Shown: positions 9,338-19,485 of the stretch, piece after piece
How the letters are laid out: each line of letters begins with the position of its first letter
Numbering within the stretch: the stretch's first letter is position 1
From: Deltaproteobacteria bacterium
GTDB lineage: Bacteria; Desulfobacterota; Binatia; HRBIN30; CADEER01
Assembly: GCA_029262455.1 (NCBI GenBank)
Contig: JAJCZJ010000126.1
Location: forward strand, 39,696-103,695
Reading direction: 5' to 3'
Length of the DNA stretch: 64,000 nucleotides
Translations under genes and position numbers: made by a program
The notes under the pieces: generated by a model
What the model was told of the DNA's origin: nothing
The model's database searches: none
Seen by the model: the letters and a program-made list of their open reading frames with translations, nothing else

Positions 9338-10045
9338 CTACTTCCGACAATATACGTTGATCTCCGACTGTATTCGTTCGGCGTATTCGCCGACCGCCGG
9401 GGTCTCCATTGCTAGCGTCGAGATCCACGTCGATGGCTCGTTGTCGATCATGCCCGCAACCAGACTGGCAACCGCGAAGTCGTAGACGGTCAACCGATCG
9501 CCGGCGATATAGCCGTTGTTGCTGGTTTGGGTAGCGATGGCCTGTAGGTCGCGGCGGGCAAAAGACTTCTGTTCGTCCAACGTATGTCGGCCGAGGCCGT
9601 GCAGGTGGTAGGTCTTGCGCACTTGACGCCTGGCGATGTTCGATACGATCAATCCAATGGGTGCGGGCATGAAGCCAAAGAAGTCGCGCCGAATGACCCG
9701 GAATCACTCGTCGTCCAGCCATCGTGAGGCGACGACCATCCAGTACAAGTGGTCTTCGGCTAGCCGCGTGAACGCCGTACCGACAGCGACTTCTTCCGGA
9801 GCTAGTGCGGAGAAGATTCCACCGTCGGTTTTCTTGTCGAGATGATCGAGGATGAGCTCTGAGTCGGGGATGATGCCGTCGTCTACCAGCCATGGCATCT
9901 TACCCTTCGGGGCCTTCTGTGGATTTGCCTCGGTGGCGATCTCGAAGTCGAGGCCGAGGTGGGTGAGCGCCATTTCGACTTTGAGACAAAACGGGCTCGG
10001 GTTCCGCAGGCCGAAGGCGGGCGGCAGGGTGTACAGCGTCATCAT
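9338..10045 (-). pseudogene. Glutathione S-transferase family gene interrupted by one in-frame TGA (9704-9706)
   Basis: Upstream half MTLYTLPPAFGLRNPSPFCLKVEMALTHLGLDFE... (GST N-domain) and downstream half ...GLGRHTLDEQKSFARRDLQAIATQTSNNGYIAGDRLTVYDFAVASLVAG (GST C-domain) share the same frame, separated only by TGA. Confidence 0.75.
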
Positions 10046-10051
10046 CTTCGA

Positions 10052-12646
10052 TCACCTTCTGTCGGTCGAAGTAGGTGGGTTGTCCTCTTCGGAATCACCT
10101 TGGCCGGAAGTTGGATTGGAGCCGTTGGAATTCTCGAGCGGCGGCATCGAGCGCAGGTGCAAGTCGCGTTGCGGGAAGGGGATCTCCATGTTGGCGTCCT
10201 TGAGTGCTCGATCGATCGCGACCATTAATTCGCTTCTGATTGCGACCCATCGATCGTACTTGGCGGTCCATCCGCGAACTAGAAAGTTGAGTGAGCTGTC
10301 GCCGAATCCGACAAACAGAGTGTTGGGCGGCGGCAGCGCAACGATCTCCGGGTGCTGGGAGATGGTCTTTGTGAGCAAGCTGACGACCTCAGAAGGATCT
10401 GTCCCGTATGCCACGCCAACGGGGATCTCGATGCGCTTGGATCGGTCCGACAAAGTCCAGTTTGTGACAGAGTCGGAGATCAACGATCCGTTGGGTACGA
10501 TGACTTCGGCGCCGTCCCAGGTCCGAATGGTGCTGGAGCGAATACCGATGCGGCGTACCTCTCCAGAGAGTTGTCCGAGCTCGACCGCGTCGCCTACTTG
10601 GATGGGCCGCTCGAACAGCAAGATCAGACCCGAAACGAAGTTGTTGACGACGTTTTGCAGGCCGAATCCGATGCCGACGCCGAGGGCACCAGCGACGATC
10701 GTGAACCTGCTCGTATCGAATCCGATTGCTGCGATTCCGACGAGAAATCCGCCGATGACCAAGGCGTAGTGGACCAGTGTCGAGATGGCGTACGGAACGC
10801 CATGGGCGGCTTTGACCCTGGGGAAGACATCCTCGTTTAGGATAAATCGAACAAACCGCGAGAGGAGCATTGCCGCCCACACCGAGCCGACGAAGAGCGC
10901 CACGTCCCCGAGCGAGAGGCTGAGATTACCGCGCGACAACCGTGCTCCGAGGACCGATTCGCAAAATTGCCAAAGCGGGACCAGTAGGGCGAATGAACGC
11001 AGCGTCACGACCGACCAAGCCATCACAGCGAGTCCGGCGATGACCTTTTGTCCTCGGACTTGCATCTTGGTCCGGTGACTTGCGACCGAGCGCAAGTACC
11101 GCGCGCCTTTGGAGCGCAAGAGGTAAGTCCACACTCCTTGCGCCGCGCCGACTGCCGCGTAGAGCAAGAGAGCGGCGTACGCGCTGGTCAATGCTCCGTC
11201 CCCGATCAGTTCTCCTAGCTGAATGTAGCCTAGAGTTGCTGCTGCCGCGGCGGTGGCGAATAGGACGAGCACCCCGGTGCGGCCGTAGCGCAGGAACCCG
11301 CCCCGCCGGTCGTTGCGTTCCCAGGCCAGCGCTTCGATCTTTTGCCCCGAGAAGACCCAGTTCGTCACCAACAACGCTGCCAGCATCTCGGCAACGAAGA
11401 CGACAGCCTGAATCGCTTCGGCGCCGACCAACAGAGCACGAAAGCGATCGACAATCTGGAACACGCCGAGAGCGTAAAGACCTGCGAGCATCCCGGCCGG
11501 TACGAGTCGCCTGAGACATCGGATCGCAGGAACCAATGCGATCAAGGTGGCGAGCTGGACGAGCGGGAGAGGCGCCAGCGGGTAGAGCCATGGCACCGCG
11601 ATCAGTGACAAGAGCGCCGCCGTCGAGTAAGGCAATGCCAGCGTCTGGGTCACTGACTCGAGCTCTGGTTCCTCCTCGGCCCACATCTCAGCGCGCCGCT
11701 TGCCGCGCCGCAGGAGAAGAGCGACGGCAAGGGTCGCCAGTAGATGAACTAGGACGCCTGTGGGGCGTTCGCTGACGTAGGACCGGACACCTTCGAGTTG
11801 AGATGAGGCGGACGAAGTGAACCTTGACCACAGGTCTGCCTTCTGCTGATCGCCCTCGTCTGGGAGATCCCACAGGGGTTGCCTTTGACGAACCCAAAGC
11901 CGACCGACGTAGGACGCGCGGGCTTGCGCGGAGTCTGTCAGGATTGAGTCGACGACGATTCCAAGTGCGCCGACCTCTTCTTGTGTGGTCAGAATCTCCC
12001 CGCGTCGCTGTTCCACCTGCTTGGTCACGGAAGCGATCGAGTCCAAGACTTCTCGTATGCGGCTCTGGACGACTTCGGGGGCGTCCGCCGACGCTGCCTG
12101 CGCTTGCGTCTCGGTCCAGACGGTCTTTAGTTTCGACAGTTCGTTGAGGTCCGACTCAAGTCCGGCGCTGCGGCGTTGGAGTGTCGAGGACCAGGAGTCG
12201 AGCGTTGTCTGCCTAGCTTTCCAATGAGCCTCGAGTTCGCTTATCGCGTCATCCGAGGGTGTTCCCGAGAGCACTTCGCGGGCATGGATCTCGACCGTGC
12301 GAGTCTGCTCCGAGAAGGATTGCAGGCCATTTTCGATCGCCAGGACGTTAGCCTTCGGGATGAGGTTGTCGGCTGTTACTCGCAGTGATCGCAACGCCTG
12401 GATCGCTCGTGTTGGTGCATCAGAAAGTGACACAGGTACGGCGGTTGCAGCGTCCGTTGGTGCCGGTACTGAGGGCTCTTGCGCGAGCCCGGTGCCCGAG
12501 AAGACGAACCAGCCTACGAGCGCGAATGTGGTTGCTCTTAGTCGACGAGAACCGGCCGTGGGTGTTGACGGAGGTTGGTTCTCAGCGATCGGATGCATGA
12601 ATGGTGTTCTCAGCCGGTTAGACGCACTCGAGGGAAGCGTGGGCAT
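10052..12646 (-). CDS. MscS-family mechanosensitive channel with long periplasmic/TM N-terminus (MscK-like)
   Basis: Signal peptide, multiple TM, pore/MscS core GVGIGFGLQNVVNNFVSGLILLFERPIQVGDAVELG...RIGIRSSTIRTWDGAEVIVPNGSLISDSVTNWT. Confidence 0.93.
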   Translation of the reverse strand: MPTLPSSASNRLRTPFMHPIAENQPPSTPTAGSRRLRATTFALVGWFVFSGTGLAQEPSVPAPTDAATAVPVSLSDAPTRAIQALRSLRVTADNLIPKANVLAIENGLQSFSEQTRTVEIHAREVLSGTPSDDAISELEAHWKARQTTLDSWSSTLQRRSAGLESDLNELSKLKTVWTETQAQAASADAPEVVQSRIREVLDSIASVTKQVEQRRGEILTTQEEVGALGIVVDSILTDSAQARASYVGRLWVRQRQPLWDLPDEGDQQKADLWSRFTSSASSQLEGVRSYVSERPTGVLVHLLATLAVALLLRRGKRRAEMWAEEEPELESVTQTLALPYSTAALLSLIAVPWLYPLAPLPLVQLATLIALVPAIRCLRRLVPAGMLAGLYALGVFQIVDRFRALLVGAEAIQAVVFVAEMLAALLVTNWVFSGQKIEALAWERNDRRGGFLRYGRTGVLVLFATAAAAATLGYIQLGELIGDGALTSAYAALLLYAAVGAAQGVWTYLLRSKGARYLRSVASHRTKMQVRGQKVIAGLAVMAWSVVTLRSFALLVPLWQFCESVLGARLSRGNLSLSLGDVALFVGSVWAAMLLSRFVRFILNEDVFPRVKAAHGVPYAISTLVHYALVIGGFLVGIAAIGFDTSRFTIVAGALGVGIGFGLQNVVNNFVSGLILLFERPIQVGDAVELGQLSGEVRRIGIRSSTIRTWDGAEVIVPNGSLISDSVTNWTLSDRSKRIEIPVGVAYGTDPSEVVSLLTKTISQHPEIVALPPPNTLFVGFGDSSLNFLVRGWTAKYDRWVAIRSELMVAIDRALKDANMEIPFPQRDLHLRSMPPLENSNGSNPTSGQGDSEEDNPPTSTDRR

Positions 12647-12712
12647 CGGGTCATAATCCTTGCAAGTCGCGCAATGCGCAACTGGCTAGCTTTTCGCGAG
12701 GAGAAGGTTTGG

Positions 12713-13885
12713 CTAGGCGGCTTCGGGTGATCCGTAGCGGACGGTGAGCCGCTGAACCAGCCTCGCCCAGGCGGGAGTCAGTACGAGCGAAAGCGCGATC
12801 AGGGAGATGGTGAAATGGTACGCGAATTCGCTGATGATTCCCGATGTGTGGCCGACGAGGGCAAGGACGAAGGAAAACTCCCCGACTTGAGACAGGAGTG
12901 CTGCGGCATACAGACTGTCTCGCCAAGAAGAGCCGAGAAGCCGGAGGATCAGGCCGTTCAGTATTGTATTGGTGAGGAGCACCAGAGTTACGAGCAGCGA
13001 GAGCGGAAGCCAGTGGTCCCAGACGAACATCGGGTTCAGTTGCATCCCGACGGAGAGCAGAAACACGGCCACGAAGAGGACCTCGAACGGCTTCAAGCTG
13101 TGCTCGACCCAAGTCGTTTCGCGCGCGGCATTGACGACCATTCCCGCGACGAATGCTCCCAACGCTGCGGAGAGGTGGAGGAGACCCGTGAGTACCGCAA
13201 ACCCTGAGCAAATCGACATGGCGGCAAAGACTTGTAGTTCCTTGTCGTTCTGGACCAGCGCACCCAACGGCAGGTGGATTTCGCCGCGTCGCACGAGCCA
13301 TACGGTCAGCGCGAATAGGCCGCTCCCACCGATCACTTGCAGTGCGATCGTAGAGAAGGGGCTTTCCTCGGCTCCGAAAGTTCCGAGAATGATGAGCATC
13401 GGAACCACGGCCATGTCTTGGGCGAGGAGAATGAGGGTGACGTTCCGCCCGACCTCGCTCTCATCTTCGCCGAGGTCTTGCAGTAGCCTCAGGATGAGTG
13501 CCGTGCTGCTGAGACTAATGACAAACCCGAGAAGCAGGATACGACTCCATTGCCAACCGAGAAGAGTTCCGACGACTGCGACACACCCGACGCTAGCGGC
13601 GATCTGAAGGCCGGTTCCAATAAACGCTACTCGCCAGCCGGTCGTAAGTCGCACGGGCGACATTTCCATTCCCGCGAAGAAAAGCAGGAGGACGACACCC
13701 GTCGCGCCGAATCGAGCCATCGCGTCGGGGTCGGTAAACACTCCGATGGCATGCGGCCCGACCAAGGCACCGAGAACCAAATAGGCGAGGACCAGCGGCT
13801 GCCCAAAGCGGCGTAAAACCATGCCGACGGCCACAACCGCAAACGCGAGGCCGCTCAGGTACGGCATCAAAGGGTCAACGTGCAT
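12713..13885 (-). CDS. Cation:proton antiporter, Kef/CPA2 type membrane domain
   Basis: About 12 TM; LVLGALVGPHAIG, VVLLLFFAGMEMSP, LSLSSTALILRLL, HLSAALGAFVAGMVV motifs. Confidence 0.9.
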   Translation of the reverse strand: MHVDPLMPYLSGLAFAVVAVGMVLRRFGQPLVLAYLVLGALVGPHAIGVFTDPDAMARFGATGVVLLLFFAGMEMSPVRLTTGWRVAFIGTGLQIAASVGCVAVVGTLLGWQWSRILLLGFVISLSSTALILRLLQDLGEDESEVGRNVTLILLAQDMAVVPMLIILGTFGAEESPFSTIALQVIGGSGLFALTVWLVRRGEIHLPLGALVQNDKELQVFAAMSICSGFAVLTGLLHLSAALGAFVAGMVVNAARETTWVEHSLKPFEVLFVAVFLLSVGMQLNPMFVWDHWLPLSLLVTLVLLTNTILNGLILRLLGSSWRDSLYAAALLSQVGEFSFVLALVGHTSGIISEFAYHFTISLIALSLVLTPAWARLVQRLTVRYGSPEAA

Positions 13886-13959
13886 TGGATACGCTTAGCT
13901 GGCGCGAGCCCGTTGCGCTAAGGGGGCCATGGGGCAGCACGGCGCGGAGCGCGCGTCCG

Positions 13960-14619
13960 CTATTTTCGGTAAATGGATACGAAAATGCGAACGGATTCGT
14001 CGACGATCCGATGGATCTCGGTTTCTGTGGGTGGGCCGCTGAGACCGAGGACTTTCTCCACGTGGAACGGCCCGATGAGCATGCCCAGGAACATGTCTCC
14101 GGCAAGCGGGACGTCGTCGAATTCCAGGGCGCCCTGGCCGGAGAGCCGCTCGAGGTACCGGTAGAGGAGTTGCTTTACCAAGGCTGGTCCGGCGTCGTAA
14201 AACATGCGGCCAAGCTCGGGGCTGCGTCGCGATTCCGTGACGGCGACTCGGAAAACCGCTACCGCATGCGCCGACAGGATGCCGCCGAGAAAAACTCGGC
14301 CGAACGTTGCCAAGCCCTGACGCGGCTCCATGGTCATGACTTCTTCGAGCGCCTCGCGGTTGACGACGCGCTCGCACATCGTCCGTAGCATGGTTGTAAA
14401 TAGGGCGTTCTTGTTCTGGAAGTGGGCGTAGACGGTTTGCTTGGCGACCCCCGCGGTGCGCGCGATCGTCTCCATGCTGGCGTCCGTGTATCCCTCTTGC
14501 AGGAAGACGCTTGCGGCAGCGGTAAGGATGGCGGCGCGCCTGTCCCCGGTCGAAGCCGTCGGCAGCATCAAGCCGACTTGCTCCATCACTGCTTGGTGGT
14601 GTTCGTCGTTTGTCGGCAT
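13960..14619 (-). CDS. TetR/AcrR family transcriptional regulator
   Basis: ILTAAASVFLQEGYTDASMETIARTAGVAKQTVYAHFQNKNALF HTH. Confidence 0.93.
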   Translation of the reverse strand: MPTNDEHHQAVMEQVGLMLPTASTGDRRAAILTAAASVFLQEGYTDASMETIARTAGVAKQTVYAHFQNKNALFTTMLRTMCERVVNREALEEVMTMEPRQGLATFGRVFLGGILSAHAVAVFRVAVTESRRSPELGRMFYDAGPALVKQLLYRYLERLSGQGALEFDDVPLAGDMFLGMLIGPFHVEKVLGLSGPPTETEIHRIVDESVRIFVSIYRK

Positions 14620-14630
14620 CGCAGTAATTG

Positions 14631-14642
14631 GACTATATGGTC
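14631..14642. promoter_or_regulatory. Candidate TetR operator half-palindrome
   Basis: GACTATATGGTC, imperfect 12-bp palindrome 12 bp upstream of the TetR start; related GACT-N4-AGTC at 14740-14751 upstream of the RND gene. Confidence 0.35.
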
Positions 14643-14797
14643 TAGTGCGATGCTGTCAAGGGACGCTGGGCGACTGGCCAGAAATTGGTTGAAAACGGGC
14701 CCCTGTTGACTGAGGGAATCGATTATGAAAAGTGGACTGGACTGCCTAGTCTAGATTTGAATCTGGGGGGAATTGTGAAGATTGCTCGACCCGGGGA

Positions 14798-17119
14798 TTG
14801 GTTGGCGTAATGTCCGAAGGCTTGGATTTGCTGGTTACAGCGTGGACCCGTTCGTTGATGCATTGGCGATGGCTGGTCGTCGCACTCTGTGTGATCGTCG
14901 CGGCGGCAATCGGTTCGGGTGCGAGGTATATCGGATTTGCCACCAGCTACCGCGTCTTCTTCAGCGATAAGAATCCGCAGCTGACGGCGTTCGATGAAAT
15001 CGAGCGCACCTTCACGAAGAACGACAACATTCTTTTCGTGCTTCGCCCGAAGGGCGGCGAGGTATTTACCGCGCCGGTGTTGCAGGCCGTGGCCGAGCTC
15101 ACGGAGGCAGGCTGGCAGGTGCCGTACTCGATGCGGGTCGACTCTGTGACGAACTTCCAACACACGCGCGCTGAAGAGGACGATCTGATCGTCGCCGACC
15201 TGGTAGAGGATCCCAGCGCCCGGACGGACGCCGAGCTCGCGGAGGCGCGCCGGGTCGCGTTGGCGGAACCCCTCCTACGCAACCGCCTCATTTCTCCCGA
15301 CGGCTCGACCACCGGGATCAACCTTCGACTGCAGATTCCCGAGGACAACGCGTCGGTGGCGCAGACGGATGCAGTCGCCTACGCGCGCACTCTCGCCGAT
15401 GAGTTTCGCGTCGGTCATCCGGAGATCCGGATCGAGATTTCCGGCACGGCGATGCTGTCGAACGCCTTCGGCGAGGCTCCGCGAGCCGATATTCGATTCC
15501 TCACACCGCTCATGTACGGCATCCTCGTCATCGCCATGTTGGTGTTTTTGCGCTCGCTGAGTGGCACTCTCGCTGCGGTCGGCGTCGTGATGTTCTCTGC
15601 GGCAACAGCAATGGGATTCGCCGGATGGATGGGCATCAAGCTCAATGGCGTGAGCGCATCGGCACCGACGATCGTTCTGACGGTGGGCATCGCCGATTCG
15701 GTTCATCTGTTGGTGTCCATGTTCGAAGCGATGCGACGTGGTCTGGGGCAGCGCGAGGCTCTCGTCGAAAGCATGCGTGTCAATCACCAGCCGGTGTTCC
15801 TCACCAGCCTGACCACTGTGGTCGGCTTCCTGAGTCTCAACTTCAGTGATGCGCCGCCGCTACAGGATCTGGGCAATATCACTGCCGTCGGAGTTTTCGC
15901 CGCCTGGGCCTTTTCGATGACGTTGCTGCCTGCAGCGATGGCCATCTTGCCTGTGCGCGATCGGCTTGTCGTGTCTGCATCCGGAGGTGGCATGGGCCGT
16001 ATTGCCGAGGTCGTCATCAGTTGGCGACGCCAGCTCCTGATCGGGGCTGGTGCTGTGATTGTCGGACTCTCGGCTTGCACTGCGTTGTTCGAAGTCAACG
16101 ATCGACCGGCAGACTATTTCGACGAGAGTATCGAGTTCCGACGCGCCAACGACTTCACGACGGAACATCTGATGGGCTTGTACGGGATGAGTTTCGCGAT
16201 TCGGTCGGGCGAGTCGAGTGGCATCAACGAGCCCGATTACCTGCGTCGGCTCGAGGCTTTTGCCGAGTGGCTGCGCGCCGATCCGGCGGTTCATCACGTG
16301 AGCACCTTCAGCGATACGATGAAGCGCCTCAACAAGAATATGCACGGCGACGATCCCTCCTACTACCGTTTACCGGACTCGCGAGAGTTGGCGGCGCAGT
16401 ACTTGTTGCTCTACGAGATGTCGTTGCCTTACGGGTTGGACCTGAACGACCGAATCAATGTCGACAAGAGCGCCACACGCTTGGACGTGGTGTGCGGCGA
16501 CGTGGACTTCAAGATCCTGAAAGATCTCAAGGCGCGCGCCGAGCAATGGATGGCGGATCACGGCTTGGAGTCGACCGAGGGGGCCAGTCCAGCGGTCATG
16601 TTCGCTTACATCGCCGAGCGCAACATTCGAGCGATGATTGGCGGGACGATTACGGCGATGCTGCTGATATCGTTGATCCTGACGATTTCGCTGCGCAGCC
16701 TCCGGATCGGGCTGATTAGTGTCATTCCGAACATCGTTCCGATCGGACTTGCGTTCGGAGTCTGGGCACTGGTGTTGCGTGAGGTAGGTTTCGCAGTTTC
16801 GATCGTTGGCGGTGTGAGTATCGGGATCGTCGTCGATGACACGGTTCACTTTCTGTCCAAGTACTTGCGCGCCAGAAGAGAGCAGGGGATGAGCAGTCCG
16901 GATGCAGTGCGCTACGCTTTTGCTACGGTTGGGCGGGCTCTCTGGGTCACTTCATTGATCCTTGTGGTTGGGTTTTCGGTTTTGGGAATGAGCGCCTTCT
17001 GGCCCAATGCCACACTCGGGCTGCTGACCGCCCTGGTGATCGCCGCCGCGTTGCTGGTTGATTTTCTCTTCTTACCCCCACTGCTGATGGTCCTGGACCA
17101 AAAGGAGGCTGTTCAATGA
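14798..17119 (+). CDS. MMPL/RND family transporter (start may be ATG 14810)
   Basis: Duplicated SSD/MMPL architecture; APTIVLTVGIADSVHLLVSMFEAMRRGL and VSIVGGVSIGIVVDDTVHFLSKYLRARREQG. Confidence 0.92.
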   Translation: MVGVMSEGLDLLVTAWTRSLMHWRWLVVALCVIVAAAIGSGARYIGFATSYRVFFSDKNPQLTAFDEIERTFTKNDNILFVLRPKGGEVFTAPVLQAVAELTEAGWQVPYSMRVDSVTNFQHTRAEEDDLIVADLVEDPSARTDAELAEARRVALAEPLLRNRLISPDGSTTGINLRLQIPEDNASVAQTDAVAYARTLADEFRVGHPEIRIEISGTAMLSNAFGEAPRADIRFLTPLMYGILVIAMLVFLRSLSGTLAAVGVVMFSAATAMGFAGWMGIKLNGVSASAPTIVLTVGIADSVHLLVSMFEAMRRGLGQREALVESMRVNHQPVFLTSLTTVVGFLSLNFSDAPPLQDLGNITAVGVFAAWAFSMTLLPAAMAILPVRDRLVVSASGGGMGRIAEVVISWRRQLLIGAGAVIVGLSACTALFEVNDRPADYFDESIEFRRANDFTTEHLMGLYGMSFAIRSGESSGINEPDYLRRLEAFAEWLRADPAVHHVSTFSDTMKRLNKNMHGDDPSYYRLPDSRELAAQYLLLYEMSLPYGLDLNDRINVDKSATRLDVVCGDVDFKILKDLKARAEQWMADHGLESTEGASPAVMFAYIAERNIRAMIGGTITAMLLISLILTISLRSLRIGLISVIPNIVPIGLAFGVWALVLREVGFAVSIVGGVSIGIVVDDTVHFLSKYLRARREQGMSSPDAVRYAFATVGRALWVTSLILVVGFSVLGMSAFWPNATLGLLTALVIAAALLVDFLFLPPLLMVLDQKEAVQ

Positions 17120-17922
17120 TAATCCGGTCGCGCGTACGTAGCGGGATGTTCGTCGTACTGTTTGCCGTCGTATTTGCATCCGTTGCGGTAGCTGAGACGG
17201 CTGAAGAAAAGGGTTTGCGGATTGCTCAGGAGGCAGATCGTCGCGACCAGGGCTTTGGCGATTGGCGCGCGGAGCTCAAGATGGTGCTCGGTAATCGGCA
17301 AGGCGAATCCAGTGTCCGCGAGCTGCGTATGCAGGGGCTCGAGAGTTCTGACGCGAAGGATGGCGATCGGAGCATGATCGTCTTCGAGAAACCGCGCGAT
17401 GTGAAGGGGACGGCGTTGCTTACCTATACGCATGTTCTCGATTCTGACGACCAGTGGTTGTACTTGCCTGCGTTGAAGCGCGTGAAACGAATTAGTTCGA
17501 ACAACAAGAGCGGCCCGTTTATGGGAAGCGAGTTTGCCTACGAAGATTTCACCTCGCAGGAAGTTCTGAAGTACAGCTACAAGTGGTTGCGCGACGAAGC
17601 GTGTGGTGACCTTCAGTGCTTCGTCGTCGAGCGTGTCCCACAGTACGAAAACTCGGGCTATACGCGTCAGCTCGGCTGGATCGACCAAGCTGAATACCGC
17701 ATGCAACGTATCGACTTCTTCGACCGCAAAGATGCTCTGTTGAAGACGCTGAACCTCAAGGACTATCGCCGCTACTTGGATCAGTATTGGCGCTCCCACG
17801 ATCTATTCATGGAGAACCACCAGACGGGGAAGACGACGCGGCTCGAGTGGAGTGACTATGAGTTCCGCGTCGGCTTGAATGAAGACGATTTTACGCAGGC
17901 TCGATTGAAGCGAGTGCGGTGA
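17116..17922 (+). CDS. Outer membrane lipoprotein-sorting (LolA-like) family protein
   Basis: Signal peptide; KGTALLTYTHVLDSDDQWLYLPALKRVKRISSNNKSGPFMGSEFAYEDFTSQEVLKYSYKWL; ATGA overlap with the RND gene. Confidence 0.88.
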   Translation: MIIRSRVRSGMFVVLFAVVFASVAVAETAEEKGLRIAQEADRRDQGFGDWRAELKMVLGNRQGESSVRELRMQGLESSDAKDGDRSMIVFEKPRDVKGTALLTYTHVLDSDDQWLYLPALKRVKRISSNNKSGPFMGSEFAYEDFTSQEVLKYSYKWLRDEACGDLQCFVVERVPQYENSGYTRQLGWIDQAEYRMQRIDFFDRKDALLKTLNLKDYRRYLDQYWRSHDLFMENHQTGKTTRLEWSDYEFRVGLNEDDFTQARLKRVR

Positions 17923-17938
17923 GAGCGCGGGTGCTGGA

Positions 17939-19240
17939 GTGAAGGTCTGCTGGTCACTCTGTCTCTGGTTTGCGCTGTCGATCGCGTCGGCCTCGCCGCT
18001 CGTGGCCGAGGAGGAGGAGGTCGATGAGCCGGGAGAGGTTGCGGGTGCTCCAGCCGGCTGGCTTTCGCTGCTACCTTCGCCTCGTTCGGTTGTTCCGGGC
18101 GACCTGCGCGGATTTCTCGCTATCGAAAGCCGCGTGTTCTTTCACGAAGAGCAGTTTGCCGGCCAGAGGCAGGATAGCGGCATCTTTTCCCTCCTCACTC
18201 AGCCGGAGTGGTACTTCGACTGGAACGATGGTGATGACTCGATCCTCTTTACGCCGTTTTTTCGCTACGATTCGGTTGATCCTGAACGGACACACTTCGA
18301 TATCCGGGAGTTCTACTACCTGCACGTAGGTGACGATTGGGAGGTGCGCGCCGGAATCGGGCAGGTCTTCTGGGGGGTGACCGAATCGCAGCACTTGATC
18401 GATATCGTCAACCAGTGGGACTCGGTGGAAGACCTCGATCGAGAGGACAAACTCGGTCAGCCGATGGTTCATGGCACGTTGATTCGCGACCTGGGGAACT
18501 TCGAAGTCCTTGTGATGTCCGGATTCCGCGAACGCACGTTTCCAGGAGCCCGTGGTCGGCTGCGGCCGCCGTTTGTCGTCGACCAGGATGCTGCGATCTT
18601 CGAATCGGACCTCGATCAGGCGCAGGTGGATGTCGTCGGTCGATGGAGCCACACCTTGGGGGACTTCGATGTGGCGCTGTATCATTTCTACGGAACCAAC
18701 CGCGATCCGAGCTTCGTGCCGGACCTGCAAGGTGAAACGATCCGACTCCTTCCTCACTACAGTGTGATCAATCAGACCGCAGTCGAGGCGCAGTACACCG
18801 GACCCGATCTGTTGCTCAAGCTCGAGGCGTACGGGCGCGATGGGGAAGGATCCTACAGAGCGGCGTTCGTCGCCGGATTCGAGTACACCCTGGTCGGTCT
18901 TTGCGATACCGCTGCCGACCTCGGGCTGGTCAGCGAGTTCCACTTCGACAGTCAGGACGGCAGGAATCTTGGCGTTCCGTACAACCCCTTCGAACGCGAT
19001 CTGTTCGTGGGTTTCCGGCTGACAAAAAATGACGTGCAAAGCAGTGCGTTGCTCGCTGGTGTTATCGTCGATGTCGACGATGGTGGTCGTTACTGGACGG
19101 TCGAGGCCAGTCGCCGTCTTTGGGACAGCTTCAAACTCGAAATCGATCTACGCCTCTTCGACGACATTCCAGGTGAGGATTTTGCGTCGAGTCTCTTGAA
19201 GGACGACTTCATCCAGGCACGTCTGGCCTGGTACTTCTGA
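17939..19240 (+). CDS. Predicted outer-membrane beta-barrel/porin-like protein of the RND operon
   Basis: Signal peptide, alternating aromatic/acidic strands, C-terminal aromatic ...RLAWYF typical of OM barrels; co-directional after the LolA-like gene. Confidence 0.65.
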   Translation: MKVCWSLCLWFALSIASASPLVAEEEEVDEPGEVAGAPAGWLSLLPSPRSVVPGDLRGFLAIESRVFFHEEQFAGQRQDSGIFSLLTQPEWYFDWNDGDDSILFTPFFRYDSVDPERTHFDIREFYYLHVGDDWEVRAGIGQVFWGVTESQHLIDIVNQWDSVEDLDREDKLGQPMVHGTLIRDLGNFEVLVMSGFRERTFPGARGRLRPPFVVDQDAAIFESDLDQAQVDVVGRWSHTLGDFDVALYHFYGTNRDPSFVPDLQGETIRLLPHYSVINQTAVEAQYTGPDLLLKLEAYGRDGEGSYRAAFVAGFEYTLVGLCDTAADLGLVSEFHFDSQDGRNLGVPYNPFERDLFVGFRLTKNDVQSSALLAGVIVDVDDGGRYWTVEASRRLWDSFKLEIDLRLFDDIPGEDFASSLLKDDFIQARLAWYF

Positions 19241-19485
19241 TCGGCTTTGGAGTGGCTTTGGAGTTGCGCTCGTGCTCGTGGGGGCAGAGTGTATGGCTGT
19301 TCGCGGCCGTGTGCGGTAGCGCGGATGTGTCAACTAGCGGAGAATCCGTGAACGAGGCCATCGCCCCCTTGTAGGAACGCTTGGCGTGGGCTGCGTGAGC
19401 CCGAGTGCTTTCTCGATCCAGCCTGAAGTGAAAGGATCGCTGCGACTGTCTCGCAATCGGCGCTCTCTGGGATATAAGGACTGCA

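Noticed and set aside
18071-19039. 322-aa minus-strand ORF opposite the outer-membrane protein
   Set aside because: Antisense shadow ORF; plus strand has signal peptide and operon context.
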